Assembly (NCBI GenBank): GCA_949775045.1
Contig: OX459110.1
Span: 11,999,741 to 12,063,740, forward strand
Length of the DNA: 64,000 nt
Direction of reading: 5' to 3'
Origin: Metridium senile
Lineage: Eukaryota; Cnidaria; Anthozoa; Actiniaria; Metridiidae
Position numbers and translations under genes: made by a program. This document shows positions 11,951 through 22,700 of this stretch, piece by piece. Positions within the stretch are counted from its first letter, which is position 1, and each line of letters starts with the position of its first letter. The notes beneath the pieces are model-generated. The model saw only the letters and a program-made list of their open reading frames with translations. It did no database searches and was not told where the DNA came from.

Positions 11951-12530
11951 CGGAATTGAGTGATCGACTTGAACGGTCCGCACACAAAATAAATGTTATC
12001 GGGAACAAAGGAATGAGGATTGAGGAATATTACATGATGGTGATCAATTTTATTATGGCATCTGTGAAATTTTTATTGAATATTATATCATCTCTGACTG
12101 CTTGGATAAGGCATATCAAAGAATTTGCAAAGCATTTACAAAATATGTCGACATGCTGTTCAAACGGAACCCATCAATATATTCGTTCTGTTCAGACGAG
12201 ATCAGACCATCAGAACCGGTTTTAACATCTGACCGTGTAAACGTAGCCTAAGTTAGGAATTCTTTCTGACTAAAATAGCCGAAGTTATTCAAGAAACGAA
12301 TTTCTCGCCAAAGCCGCATTCTTTAAAACTAACAGAACTGTGATAAGAAAATAAATGGAAATATGGGCTTTTGAAATATAGGACTATGTGGTCATGCAGG
12401 ATTCGTTGCTTAACAATAATAATTTTAAATGAAGTGACGTCAGGATGTTCCCAGCATCACGGATTGATGGCTTCTATCATTATCAGACTGAAACGTTTCA
12501 GTCGAAAGTAATGAATATTGAATGAATATT
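11951..12530 (+). other. Diverged copy of the ABCC downstream flank
   Basis: Sequence such as GAGTGATCGACTTGAA and ACACAAAATAAATGTTATCG matches 32083-32850 downstream of ABCC copy 1, but with many substitutions and indels. It continues the homology seen at 212-344 across the large insertion. The open frame through it is not supported as a gene. Confidence 0.6.
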
Positions 12531-12555
12531 GAATGATATGTTGTGCTTTTGTCAA

Positions 12556-12701
12556 TACCACAAGTATATCAAAAGTATATCAGAAATTATAGGATATCAT
12601 TCCTGATATTTTTTTTCACTGAGAAAGCCCTTGAAGGTAGCTCAAAAATAATATCAGGGATGATATCCCATAATTGCTTGTATACTTTTGATATACTTGT
12701 A
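12556..12701. repeat. Short hairpin element
   Basis: Arms of about 57 bases (12556-12613 and 12645-12701) are inverted copies beginning CAAGTATATCAAAAGTATA. Non-coding. Confidence 0.75.
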
Positions 12702-12840
12702 ATATGAACCAAAACAGACAGAATTTCTGCATATGGCTGTATATATCTATATCTATATAGGATGATGAAAAATGAGGTGTTGCCATGCCTTGAATATTAT
12801 AGCTAGCTAGTTGCAATAACGTTGTCCACCTCAGAAATAC

Positions 12841-13036
12841 ATATATACACATATAACTGACACGTGACTTGTGGTACTTAGGCTATTTCTCATCGGAAAT
12901 ATGACCAATTGATTCGTGGCATAGTCCTACACAATAATTTAACAAAGTGCTACCACATCAATCTGTATTAGAGCTTAAAATTGTATAGAAAATAGCTTAC
13001 TTATACCCAGTCACGTGACAGTTATATGTGTATACA
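12841..13036. repeat. Short inverted-repeat element
   Basis: ATATACACATATAACTG at the left and CAGTTATATGTGTATAC at the right are inverted, with CACGTGAC-type sequence just inside each end. About 195 bp, non-coding. Confidence 0.65.
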
Positions 13037-13108
13037 TTGCAACGTTATTGACGGCGTCACATCCGGAAAAGAAACGGTCGTGATGCATGACAAAATATAA
13101 TAAACTAC

Positions 13109-13326
13109 TAGCCTCCTCCACAGGCGTCTCTGTGATCTAATTTGGATTTGGGTTTCCTTTTGGATTTGGGTTTCCTGTGCTGCTACTAGAGATGGACTAG
13201 GCGCTAGTTAGTTACTCTCTCCCCTCCCCTCTCCTCAGTCCCCCTCTTCTTCTTAACACAGGAAGCCACACAGGAAGCCCAAAAGCCAAAGATGAAAGAA
13301 AAAAGAGATGCCTGCGGAGGAGGCTA
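13109..13326. mobile_element. TAGCCT-family foldback MITE with a 9-bp target duplication
   Basis: A 218-bp element with inverted ends (TAGCCTCCTCCACAGGCGTC and its imperfect complement). It is flanked by a perfect 9-base duplication, ATAAACTAC, at 13100-13108 and 13327-13335. Non-coding. A 9-bp duplication is typical of Mutator-like elements, so that is the inferred superfamily. Confidence 0.85.
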
Positions 13327-13885
13327 ATAAACTACAAACGTGGACAAAAATCTTTCACGAAATGGGGCTAATCATTCACGTATCACGTACATTTTATGAA
13401 GGAAATCACGCGTCACGATCAACATAGAATTCACGAATCCTGACGGACTGTATTTTGTTATTTTCACGAATCACGCACTTATTTTAGCCCCAATCACGCG
13501 TGGCTATCACGCGTTACCCCTTGGCCACCCTCTTTCATGTCCTGGTTGCAAGTCTACTAGCCTGCGTAAACAGACCCTCATTAGCGCTCGAAACGTCTCC
13601 CGCCAACAAGGGTCTGCGCGCCGAGAGCAGAAATTCCATACTGATGACGTTTGAAATTGACACCTCATTTGCAATCACGCAATACACGAGTTAGCAGCAG
13701 CAACGCCGATAAACATGATAAACTAGGAATGGCGATACCGTTCGTGAAGTTTCTTCTATAATCTCTATTAATTCACTCACTGAAAGCCAGTTAAATGCTT
13801 TATTTAGCTTTTCTAATGGAAAAGATGCATTCGTTAGCCGGCCAACTGGCACAGGCAAGTCAATTATTTTTCAGCTTGCTCCTCT

Positions 13886-14330
13886 CAAGCCCCGGGGGGG
13901 GGGGGGGGGGGGGGGGGTACTCCGCTAGGATTTGGGTAGGGGTGTTCCGCTGGGATCCTAAAACGGTGACCCTGTTTATGACAGAAAAAAAACAAATTCG
14001 TATACCCTGTTTATGACAAGGGATAAAAATGGGACCCTGTTTATGACAGTTTAGGACCCTGTTTATGCCGCGAAAACGTCCTGAATTTCACGAAAGACGA
14101 AAGACCGCGCTGCTCATCGTATTACCTAATTAATATACCTGAATATGACAAAAAAAAAACTAAGGAAATTGGGAAATGGGGTAAAAATATACCCTGTTCA
14201 TGACAGAAAACTCAAAAACCCATACCCTGTTTATGACAGAAAGCTCGAAAAACCATACCCTGTTCAGCGGATCATCCCCGTATAGTAAATATATGGGAGT
14301 ACCCCCCCCCCCCCCCCCCGGGTTTCAAGC
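13886..14330. repeat. Repeat bounded by poly-G (24) and poly-C (18), with CCCTGTTTATGACA units
   Basis: The left end is a run of 24 G followed by TACTCCGC, and the right end is GGGAGTACCC followed by poly-C, so the termini are inverted. Inside are at least six copies of the phrase CCCTGTT(T/C)ATGACAG, some head to tail. No protein is supported. Confidence 0.75.
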
Positions 14331-15739
14331 GGAGTGTCGCTGGATTTATCCGTAAAAATAAAAATCGTGTCGTCTAATGAAGAAAATCAAAACTTTTGTG
14401 TCAATTTTGACTTCGACGGCCTTCACCACTTTCATGGATATATGCCACTTTAGAAGTCACGACTAAAAAGTATCTAACACTTTTTTAAAAGCTTTTTAAA
14501 AAAATAAATCTGAGATCACTACAATATTCAAAGTAATTCAAATCGAAGTGAAGTTGAAGAGTTTTTGCTCACGATTTCAGTTACATTTTAGACTTTTCTA
14601 ATGTAGGTGAACTCTGAAATCCACTTTTAAACCCATGTAAACTTGATCATCGTTTGTTGTGGTCTTTATATTGACAATTTGTGAAGAATAAAATTATTTT
14701 TGACAAGTTTGAAACTCGCCTGGTACGTCTAGAAATGTATGACGCATTTTGATTGGTCGATTGCTTCACTTGACGACGTTAGGAGAATTTGTTGTGTGAT
14801 CAAGCGCATTAAATGCAATTTACCTCTATATCTTCGTTATTATCTGTTGTTGTTATTTTATAAAAGCATATAATAAGATATTTTCTCGCTTTCAGCTCGT
14901 GATTCAAAATCTTTCTCGTGTTCTCCCAACAATCCCGCGTGTTTCTAACAGAGAATAGAAACACGGAAAATATCTTCTAATGCTTAAATACAATCACAAG
15001 CCGAAGGCGCGTGATTGTATATAGCCGATACAACACGGAAGCGAATGTTATTTAGTGAGGTTAATACAATGTGAATACAATGATCTAATTCAGTGTACAC
15101 CTTCAGTCTGTTATCGCGGTAACAAAGAAAATGTACATGCATTGAATTGTATGTGGATGACTGAAATGTACTTTAAGTCTCTCATTATATAGAGTAGAAC
15201 AATATCATCTAATTTGTGCACGCTTTGTTCTGTTTTCACTGTAAGCTTATGCAAATTTTGAGCTTCGAATGCTTGGAGTGTTCAATTCGCTTTTGACTTT
15301 TGTGCATGATGGCTGAATGTAATGCTGGGAGCAGATTCCGGTAGCCGGTGATGAGTGAGGAACAAGAGGGCAGTCTAATGAAAAGTACTGTATCCAAAAA
15401 CACCGAAAACAAACCTAAGAGGGCTGTTAAAATTTTTTAGGACTGGCAAAGGAGGTCAAGGAGCAGAGCAGATAAATTTCCGAAATCTTTCCATGCAAAG
15501 TAAATACAGAAAAATCGGCCGAGAATATAGATTTACCTGAATTAAGTGCGCCTTACGTTTCCAATTTTGGATGAGTAATTAATTTTATGTAACGTGAACC
15601 ATAATTGTGAATTAAATTTAAGTTTACTTGATATAGTTTACACTTTAATGTTGACTAGATACAAGCAGTAGTGATTGTATCTAATTGATCACATTTCAGA
15701 TATAAGTCACCAGTGGTTGTATCTAATTTACATGTTCAT
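14331..15739. other. Intergenic DNA, nothing recognised
   Basis: AT-rich non-coding sequence left of the tandem ABCC units. A small repeat, TGATTGTATCTAATT, occurs near 15670 and again, varied, near 15710. No gene, RNA or mobile element is supported. Confidence 0.5.
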
Positions 15740-16984
15740 CACCCACCAGGACTCAGGTCTCTTTGAGGGGTCAATTTAAAGCATTTTGACGAGCATCCAT
15801 TTTCCGTACACAAAATAAATTTTACCGGGAACAAAGGAGTGAGTGTCACACCCATCCCTTTGTTACCGATACAATTTATTTTAAGTTAAAGACTATTGCA
15901 TGTTAAAGTGATCAATTTTATTAATATAATATAATATAATTTTATTAATATAAACAAGTCCACGTTTTTCATACACAATGGAAACAAGAGATGTCTAGGT
16001 GATACAATAATCAAAAAAGAATTTATTGCATGATGTTGTTTTGTTGATTGGGAAATACTACCATGCAGTATACTAGTTAGATAAGACTCATCGAAGAACT
16101 TACAAAGCATTTGCAAAAAAAGTACAAATACATTTACAGAAAGATGTTTTGCTGAACGCAAGGATAAAAGGTAATTGAATATTGTGAAGTCAGTGTTTGT
16201 ATGACGAAAATAGCCGAATTTATTCTAGAGACGAATTTCTCGTCATTCTAGCCGCATTCTTAATTAAACAGGGCTGTGATAAGAAAATTTATGAAAATAT
16301 GGCCGGATTGATGGCTTCTACAGATTGAAACATTTCAATCGAAAGTAACGAATAACTGGGAATGATAATATGAATCGAAGGGTGAGTACTAACTATTAAC
16401 TACACATTACGAATTAATTTCCTCAGTAAACAAACCTTACGACGAGACTTAACTGGATATGTTACTCGCCGCTTTGTACAAAGGCCGCGAAGGTATCATT
16501 TGCAATCTTTTTCGATGACGTGTTTTGCCCGGAACACATGGAACTGTGAACAAAGAGAGCTTTTCCTAGTATCACAGCCCAAACTTAAAGGACAAGAAAG
16601 AGAGACCAAATTTACATCGTATCCTGAGCATAGAGCGTGAATTCGATTCGCCGCCATCCAACAAAGAGTTTAATTGTTGACGCTAGTCAGTCATAATTAA
16701 CTTTAAAATATTATAATAAGCAGCGCACATTGTTCAAATGTGTTGAAATATATATTATGTTTATCCAGTCATCGCAATTTGTCACATATACAGTATGTTC
16801 GAATTTATAAAGTACGGTAGATATATCACTCACATATCAACATTTTCAGCTATATACATTATAGTGTTCAGCTGTTATTTATTTTACCTGTGTCGAACAT
16901 ACAGTGGTATCTATATTAAGCGGTCACCTTCGGAACTTTCCAAAGTGGCCGACTTAATAGAGGTTGGCCGCTGAATAGACGTAT

Positions 16985-17127
16985 TAGCCTGCGTGGCGGC
17001 TCTAGGGTTTAGAGAGAGAAGGGGAGGGAAGAGGGAAGAAGGGAGAGCTCTTCCTTCCCTCCTTCTCCCCACCACCCCTCCCACTCCCCCTCTCTCCCCC
17101 AATCCCCAAGAGCCGCCACGCAGGATA
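16985..17127. mobile_element. TAGCCT-family foldback MITE (143 bp)
   Basis: The inverted ends read TAGCCTGCGTGGCGGCTCT, followed by a purine-rich arm and a pyrimidine-rich arm. The flanking 9-mers TAGACGTAT and TAGAGTTAT match at 7 of 9 positions, consistent with an old target duplication. The same insertion is present in unit 2 (33463-33605). Confidence 0.75.
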
Positions 17128-17905
17128 TAGAGTTATACACTACAATCATGTGCAAAATACCTTGGGACATTATCTGGTTTTTATATGAAAAATATTTCAA
17201 TATCATTTTTCCGCTTCCCCCTCTCCCCCGCGTATCAATGTTGAATTGTGGGAATGTGAAACGGTTGTCATTTGAAAGACCAATCAACATTGCTTAGGGG
17301 GAAGGGGGTTTGCAAATCAAATTGATAGATTTTGTATATTTTTTGAAACGAAAACGAAAACGCTCATAAAAAAACAATTTTGCACACGATTGTAGTCTAG
17401 CCTGCTGACAAACCCCTCTTTTTTGATTCAAACTACGTCCACCAGATGGACGTAGTTTTTGATTGGTTAAGATCGAAGAATCACTCATCACGTCAAGGTG
17501 CGAGACACACATTCACGTCATGGTGCCATTTTAGTTGTGGTCATACTTGAGCTCAAAATTCGATTTCCCGTGATACACTTACCTAGGTCCGTGGTATTTT
17601 ATTTACCGTGGTGATACCGGTTATACATAAACCGATTCCCCGTGGTAAAAAATTGACCCTGACCATGGGCAGCAGAGTATCGTTCGCGTTTGTATTCGCT
17701 TGTAAACTCCGTGTATTTATAGTTACCAACGGTCGCTCATTTGCTTGCGTTATATGTCTAGCTCCTTTTTCAATCTCGTGATGTTAGTCTATCTAGTATT
17801 AAAGGCAGTCGTATGTCACTCGGATACTAATCGGTAACTTCTTTAATAACGGCCCCCGGAGGTATATAAGATATCTAGTGTTTACTAGGGGGCATAGAGT
17901 CAAAA

Positions 17906-19031
17906 TAGCCTGTGAACAGGCTCAAGGGGATTTGGGAGGGGGAGGGGATAGGAAGGGAAGGGGATAGGAAGGGAAGGGGAATGGTGCGAGGGGGAGGGAG
18001 GAAGGGAAGGAGAGCCTGTAGTAATTCTATTCATGATCGATTTCCGCCCACTTGAAATACTAGACTCAAAATTGTAAGTAACGGCTGTCATAACTGTCAA
18101 ATATCAAAATGACATACAACGGGTCTCAGCAATCTCTGCTCTTTATACCAAGAGTGATTTCATATGACCGTGTAAGAAAATAGACCATTTAGTTTGTGGT
18201 AGTTGATAAAGAACAAAGAAAATAATGGGTTTAGTGTTTACTACTAGCTATTAGTTTGCCTATTCTTGACGGTCATATAAAAATCACTCTATAAAGAACA
18301 TTTGCCGGTGTTGTTGTGACATTTCAAACTCAACTACAAATCTGACAAAACCTGAACGTAAATCAAAAGTCCGTATTACTAAGAACTGCAAAAATCTAAG
18401 CTGTACTGAAATTAAAGTACCGAGAGTATCGTTGTTTAACGTCGTGAATTACAGAATAGGGAACGGGAGCTTTCTGTGGAGCTGAGAGTATCGTATTAGA
18501 GAATGATCCCTTCGTCGTCTTCCTCGCCGATGGTTTCCGCTTTTTTCAAAACCGGTCGGTAAAATTCCAAAGAAGTCTCGTCTATTTGCACTGTTTATCA
18601 AGTAGCCTGCGTAGCAATTCTTTGCTCTTTTTTAGTGAAAGTCCTTCGTTTTGAAAGTCCTCCAGACATTGCTTAATGACTTCCTCTATATCCATTTGAA
18701 GAAAGACTAAAAATATTGTTGGATTCAAATCGTCAGTCACGAAGATTATATTTCAACTACTCATGTGCTAAAACTCTTGTAAACAAAGAATCAAATTCAG
18801 ACAGGTAAGACTGCGCTTTGTTAATGTAGCTTTTGACATCCGCTGATATGTGCTGTCATCAACTATTGAATTGACCAATCAGAGGGTATACCAGGAGCTG
18901 GTATACTGGAAATCGATCATGAATAGAATTACTAAAGGCTCTCCTTCCCCGCCTCCCCTCCTCCTCTCCCCATTCCCCCTCTTCCCTTCCCCTCCCCCCT
19001 TCCCAACCCCCATGAGCCTGTTCACAGGCTA
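17906..19031. mobile_element. TAGCCT-family foldback private to ABCC unit 1
   Basis: A 1126-bp element with ends TAGCCTGTGAACAGGCT and AGCCTGTTCACAGGCTA, followed inward by purine-rich and pyrimidine-rich arms. It is flanked by the perfect 9-mer GAGTCAAAA (17897-17905 and 19032-19040). Unit 2 has the unoccupied site with one GAGTCAAAA at 34375-34383, so insertion followed the duplication. Non-coding. Confidence 0.9.
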
Positions 19032-19723
19032 GAGTCAAAAAGAGGGGTTTGTCTGCAAGCTCTTCCTTCTTCCCTCTTCTCTCTCCTTCTCTCCCCAAAT
19101 CCTAGAGCCGCCACACAGGCTAAGTAATAAATGACCGTTGATAACAATTAACACACGGAGATTACAAACATATACAACGCGAACAAGACTGATCAGGCGG
19201 CAGCAAATAGGTATAGGATTAATAGATTTGGGACTTTTTATTGTGGCTGCCTAATAGAGGGTGACCGCAAAAGATTTCGGTAATAGGAACATCAGTTCAG
19301 CTCCTGACCCAAACCATTGATCTATTCGACAGGGTGGGTATTCGTACCACGATCAAGAATCCACTAAACATATCGGTACGGGTTATTGATAGACAAAATA
19401 ACCACCTAGCATCAGCTAGGTGTTACAGTGGTACCTCTATCAAGCGGTCACCCATTAAGCGGTCACCCTCTACTAGGCGGCCACAATGAAAAGTCCCCAA
19501 TCTATTCATACACCTATTCTATACCTCTATTCAGCGGCCAACCTCTATTAAGCGGCCACTTTGGAAAGTCCCTTATTAGAAGTACCACTGTAATCCCAGC
19601 AAAAACTAATACTACATACCACTAGGTTAGAGCGAAGAAGATAGGTGAACATTATGTAGGGAAACGCCACAAAACTGACAGTCAACATCTCATTTTTTGT
19701 TTAAAACAGCCTAAAAGAACATC

Positions 19724-22700
19724 ATGACTAAAAAGAGTTATTCCAAGATACCAAATCATGAAGAGCATCCAAAACCAAAAAGAAGTTTCTTGTCCATTCT
19801 AACATTTTCTTGGATGACGCCATTGTTTAAAACAGCATCCCAAAGACCTCTACAACAAGATGATTTTCCAGATCTTGTTGATCAGCAACCATCACAATTG
19901 CTCTTTGAGAAATACCACGATCAATGGCAAGCAGAGCTGAAAACCAACAACCCAAAACTATGGAAAGCACTTATGAGATCTTTGGATTGGTCTCTGATAT
20001 GGAGAATCATAGCGAGCTGTTTTATTTGCATGTTTTGTGAACTTCTTATGCCAGTGCTTCTCTATTTCCTACTCAAAGAACTCACAACTTTGGAAGAGCA
20101 GAACAACAGATCCAGCAATCATTATAAAGAAATTAACTCAGGAAACCATACTACTATAGTAGAGAATTCACTCATAAATAATATTAATTTGCCGATAGGA
20201 ATGTACACTTTGGGCATATCTCTTGCAACATTCACTGTCTACATGTTCATGACTGAAAGGCAGAACCTTGGATTCCTTCAAGGATTTGAATTGATGAGTG
20301 GATTAACAAGTTTGGTGTACAACAAGGTAGTGTTTGCAAATGAAGTAAAATAGAATTGAGTAAAAATGTGATGTAATAATATCAATGAATATATTCTCAA
20401 GTCTTTTTTTTTTTTTTTTTTTTTTTTAATTTTTAATTTTATTTTAATTAACGACACACACAAAATTTACACTTAAAGAGTGTCGCAATAAATGTGACAC
20501 ACTAGAAGACACACACAAAAAATATTTACAAGTAAAGAGAGCCACAATAATTGTGACTCACGAGAAGATAAAAGTTTTTACAATAATTGAAGTTTCAATG
20601 AAATAAGTTTATAATTAACTATATATATATACACACAAACAAACACAATCACTCAACAACTATATATTACTATACTAATGGCATTTAATTAACATACATA
20701 TAACACAACTACAACACAATTCTACGTCTGCTACATAGGACTTGTTCTATCTAAGGCAATAGTTTTTTCAATTTATTGTACTTTTTTAGATGTATATCTA
20801 TTTTTCCATGACTTTTTGCAATTTCGTATTCGATATTTTCGTATTCTTGCAATTTTGATTTGAAATTTGCTATATTGGGAACCATTCCTCTGGTTCTACA
20901 GTTAACTATTGTGAATTTATATAACAAAAATAGAAATTCTTCCATTTTATCGTTAACTCCTCCTAAGATAATATTACTTATATTTAATTTTGGTAGGTTT
21001 ATATTCCCCGTATGTAACCAGTTTCTTATTTCAATAAAATAATTCTTTGTTAAATAACAATCAATAAAAAGATGTTCCATTGTTTCAATGGAAGATTTAC
21101 AAAAAGTACAACTCGGTGAATCAATTAGTTTAAATCTAAAAAGGTCTTTATTCAGAAAGAGGGAATTATTTAAAATTTTATATTGCAAAGCTCGTAACTT
21201 AGTGTCATTAGTAACATGATACATTTTTTTGTAAACTTCTGACCACTCAATGTCTGGGTTATTTAATTTATTAGCTATGTGTTTTTGTGCTGTCGGTTTG
21301 GTTAATTTATTTTCGATCAATTTCCAATAAACCATTCTAGTTTTCACTTTAGAAAGAGGAACATAAGTGTTAGAGATATTCAAACCTTTGCCAGCCTCGT
21401 TAGGACAGAGTACGGGTTTCTCTTTTTGAGCATTTTTACTCGTGCCCAGGCCTTTGGCCGGCACGAGTCTTAAAATGCAGCGTCTGTCTTCATTTCGGCG
21501 TCGAAGATTGAAAACGAGGCGATAACACCCAGGATGCTTTGCGACATATTAGCACGTGGTCAAACTAGCTACACAAAGCTACACTGTTTACCTTGTTGAC
21601 TGCTTTGATATCAAAACTATGGATTCTACGTCTTTAAATACGCTCAAATCACTTACAAATCCACACACCATTCGCGGTATGTCGAGAATAAAAGATGTCG
21701 AGCGTTTTCGGAAAGGCCATTTAGAGAGATACCGCGAATCTATCGTGAAACTGCCTATGAAAATGCCTATCGTGAAACCATGGATAAAAACACATCCATG
21801 GTGAAACTTATCGTGAACTATCTATCAAACAAGCTACCTATCTATTCAAAAGAGACTTATATTTTAGCTTATACAAACTCTAAAACCAGAAAGAGCTCAA
21901 CTACACAATGTGAACAAAGGTCTACCGAAGAAAAAACGACGATTACAAGCATTTCAAGCGAAGAACTTGCAAGACTAGCGACTTCTGATTACAGTCAACC
22001 ATGCGACTGTCAAAGTAAGGCCGCCTTCTCAAAGATGATCACTTCTTTCATAATAATAATGGTAAATACCTTGCTTTTGTTATTTTTAATTCAAGGAAGT
22101 ATTTTCTGTTTTCCCTATTTGATATTAGTAACTTTATTAGGGTACAAAACAGTCAAGTTCTTCGACTGCTACACTCAAACTATTGTCATTTCTTCGTTCA
22201 GTGATTGTGATATATTAGATAAAACTAGTTGTTTGACTGTACATGTATATAATGATGCAGAAGTCACAATAAAGATTACAAATAATACCAGATCTCGTTA
22301 TTCAAGGTTTGTTTATTATAATTATAGACATTTTCGCTGTCATCATAGTTGTGAGACAAGTACAAAATATAGAATACCAACACGATTAATAAAGTCGTTT
22401 AAACACCAAAAGTAGGAAGCTTAGACGGTTTGTTTATCATAGAATACGCTCAAATATACCCAGGTCTTCTAAGTTACATAATTATATTAACAGTGCAAAG
22501 GTCAAAAACGAGCATTATTCTTCAGAGTTCAAGGGGATTGGTAAACAAGCATTTATTTCTCAAAGAAGGTTCAAATGTAAAGCCAGTCGGTATATATCGT
22601 CCCTTTCTTGTAATAGACCAAAGTCTCTCTATAAGACTCAGAGAATCCCGAGTTCACACAGTTATTCATCTACTTTAATAAAATGTTGTGCTCAAAATGA

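Larger units (their letters stand above)
16902..19590. mobile_element. Tc1/mariner-pogo-like element, CAGTGGTA ends
   Basis: The left end CAGTGGTATCT and right end (complement CAGTGGTACTT) are inverted over about 80 bases, including AACTTTCCAAAGTGGCCG, and are flanked by TA on each side. A TA duplication with CAGTGG termini suits pogo/Tigger-type elements. It is stuffed with later TAGCCT-family foldbacks. An internal extra terminus faces right at about 19426. The same element occurs in unit 2 at 33380-34935, so it predates the duplication. No transposase seen. Confidence 0.6.

Noticed and set aside
11935..12225. Open frame of 96 codons on the plus strand
   Set aside because: It lies in the diverged ABCC 3' flank; the homologous flanks at 32.1 and 45.7 kb do not keep the frame, so it is not a gene.
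16911..17290. Several minus-strand open frames, repeated at 33362-33768
   Set aside because: They run through purine/pyrimidine-rich foldback arms and have low-complexity products. They are duplicated only because the whole unit is.
22040..22420. A membrane protein gene on the plus strand inside the Helentron
   Set aside because: The hydrophobic frame has no recognisable domain, and the neighbouring coding remnants lie in other frames. It is most likely decayed element sequence.
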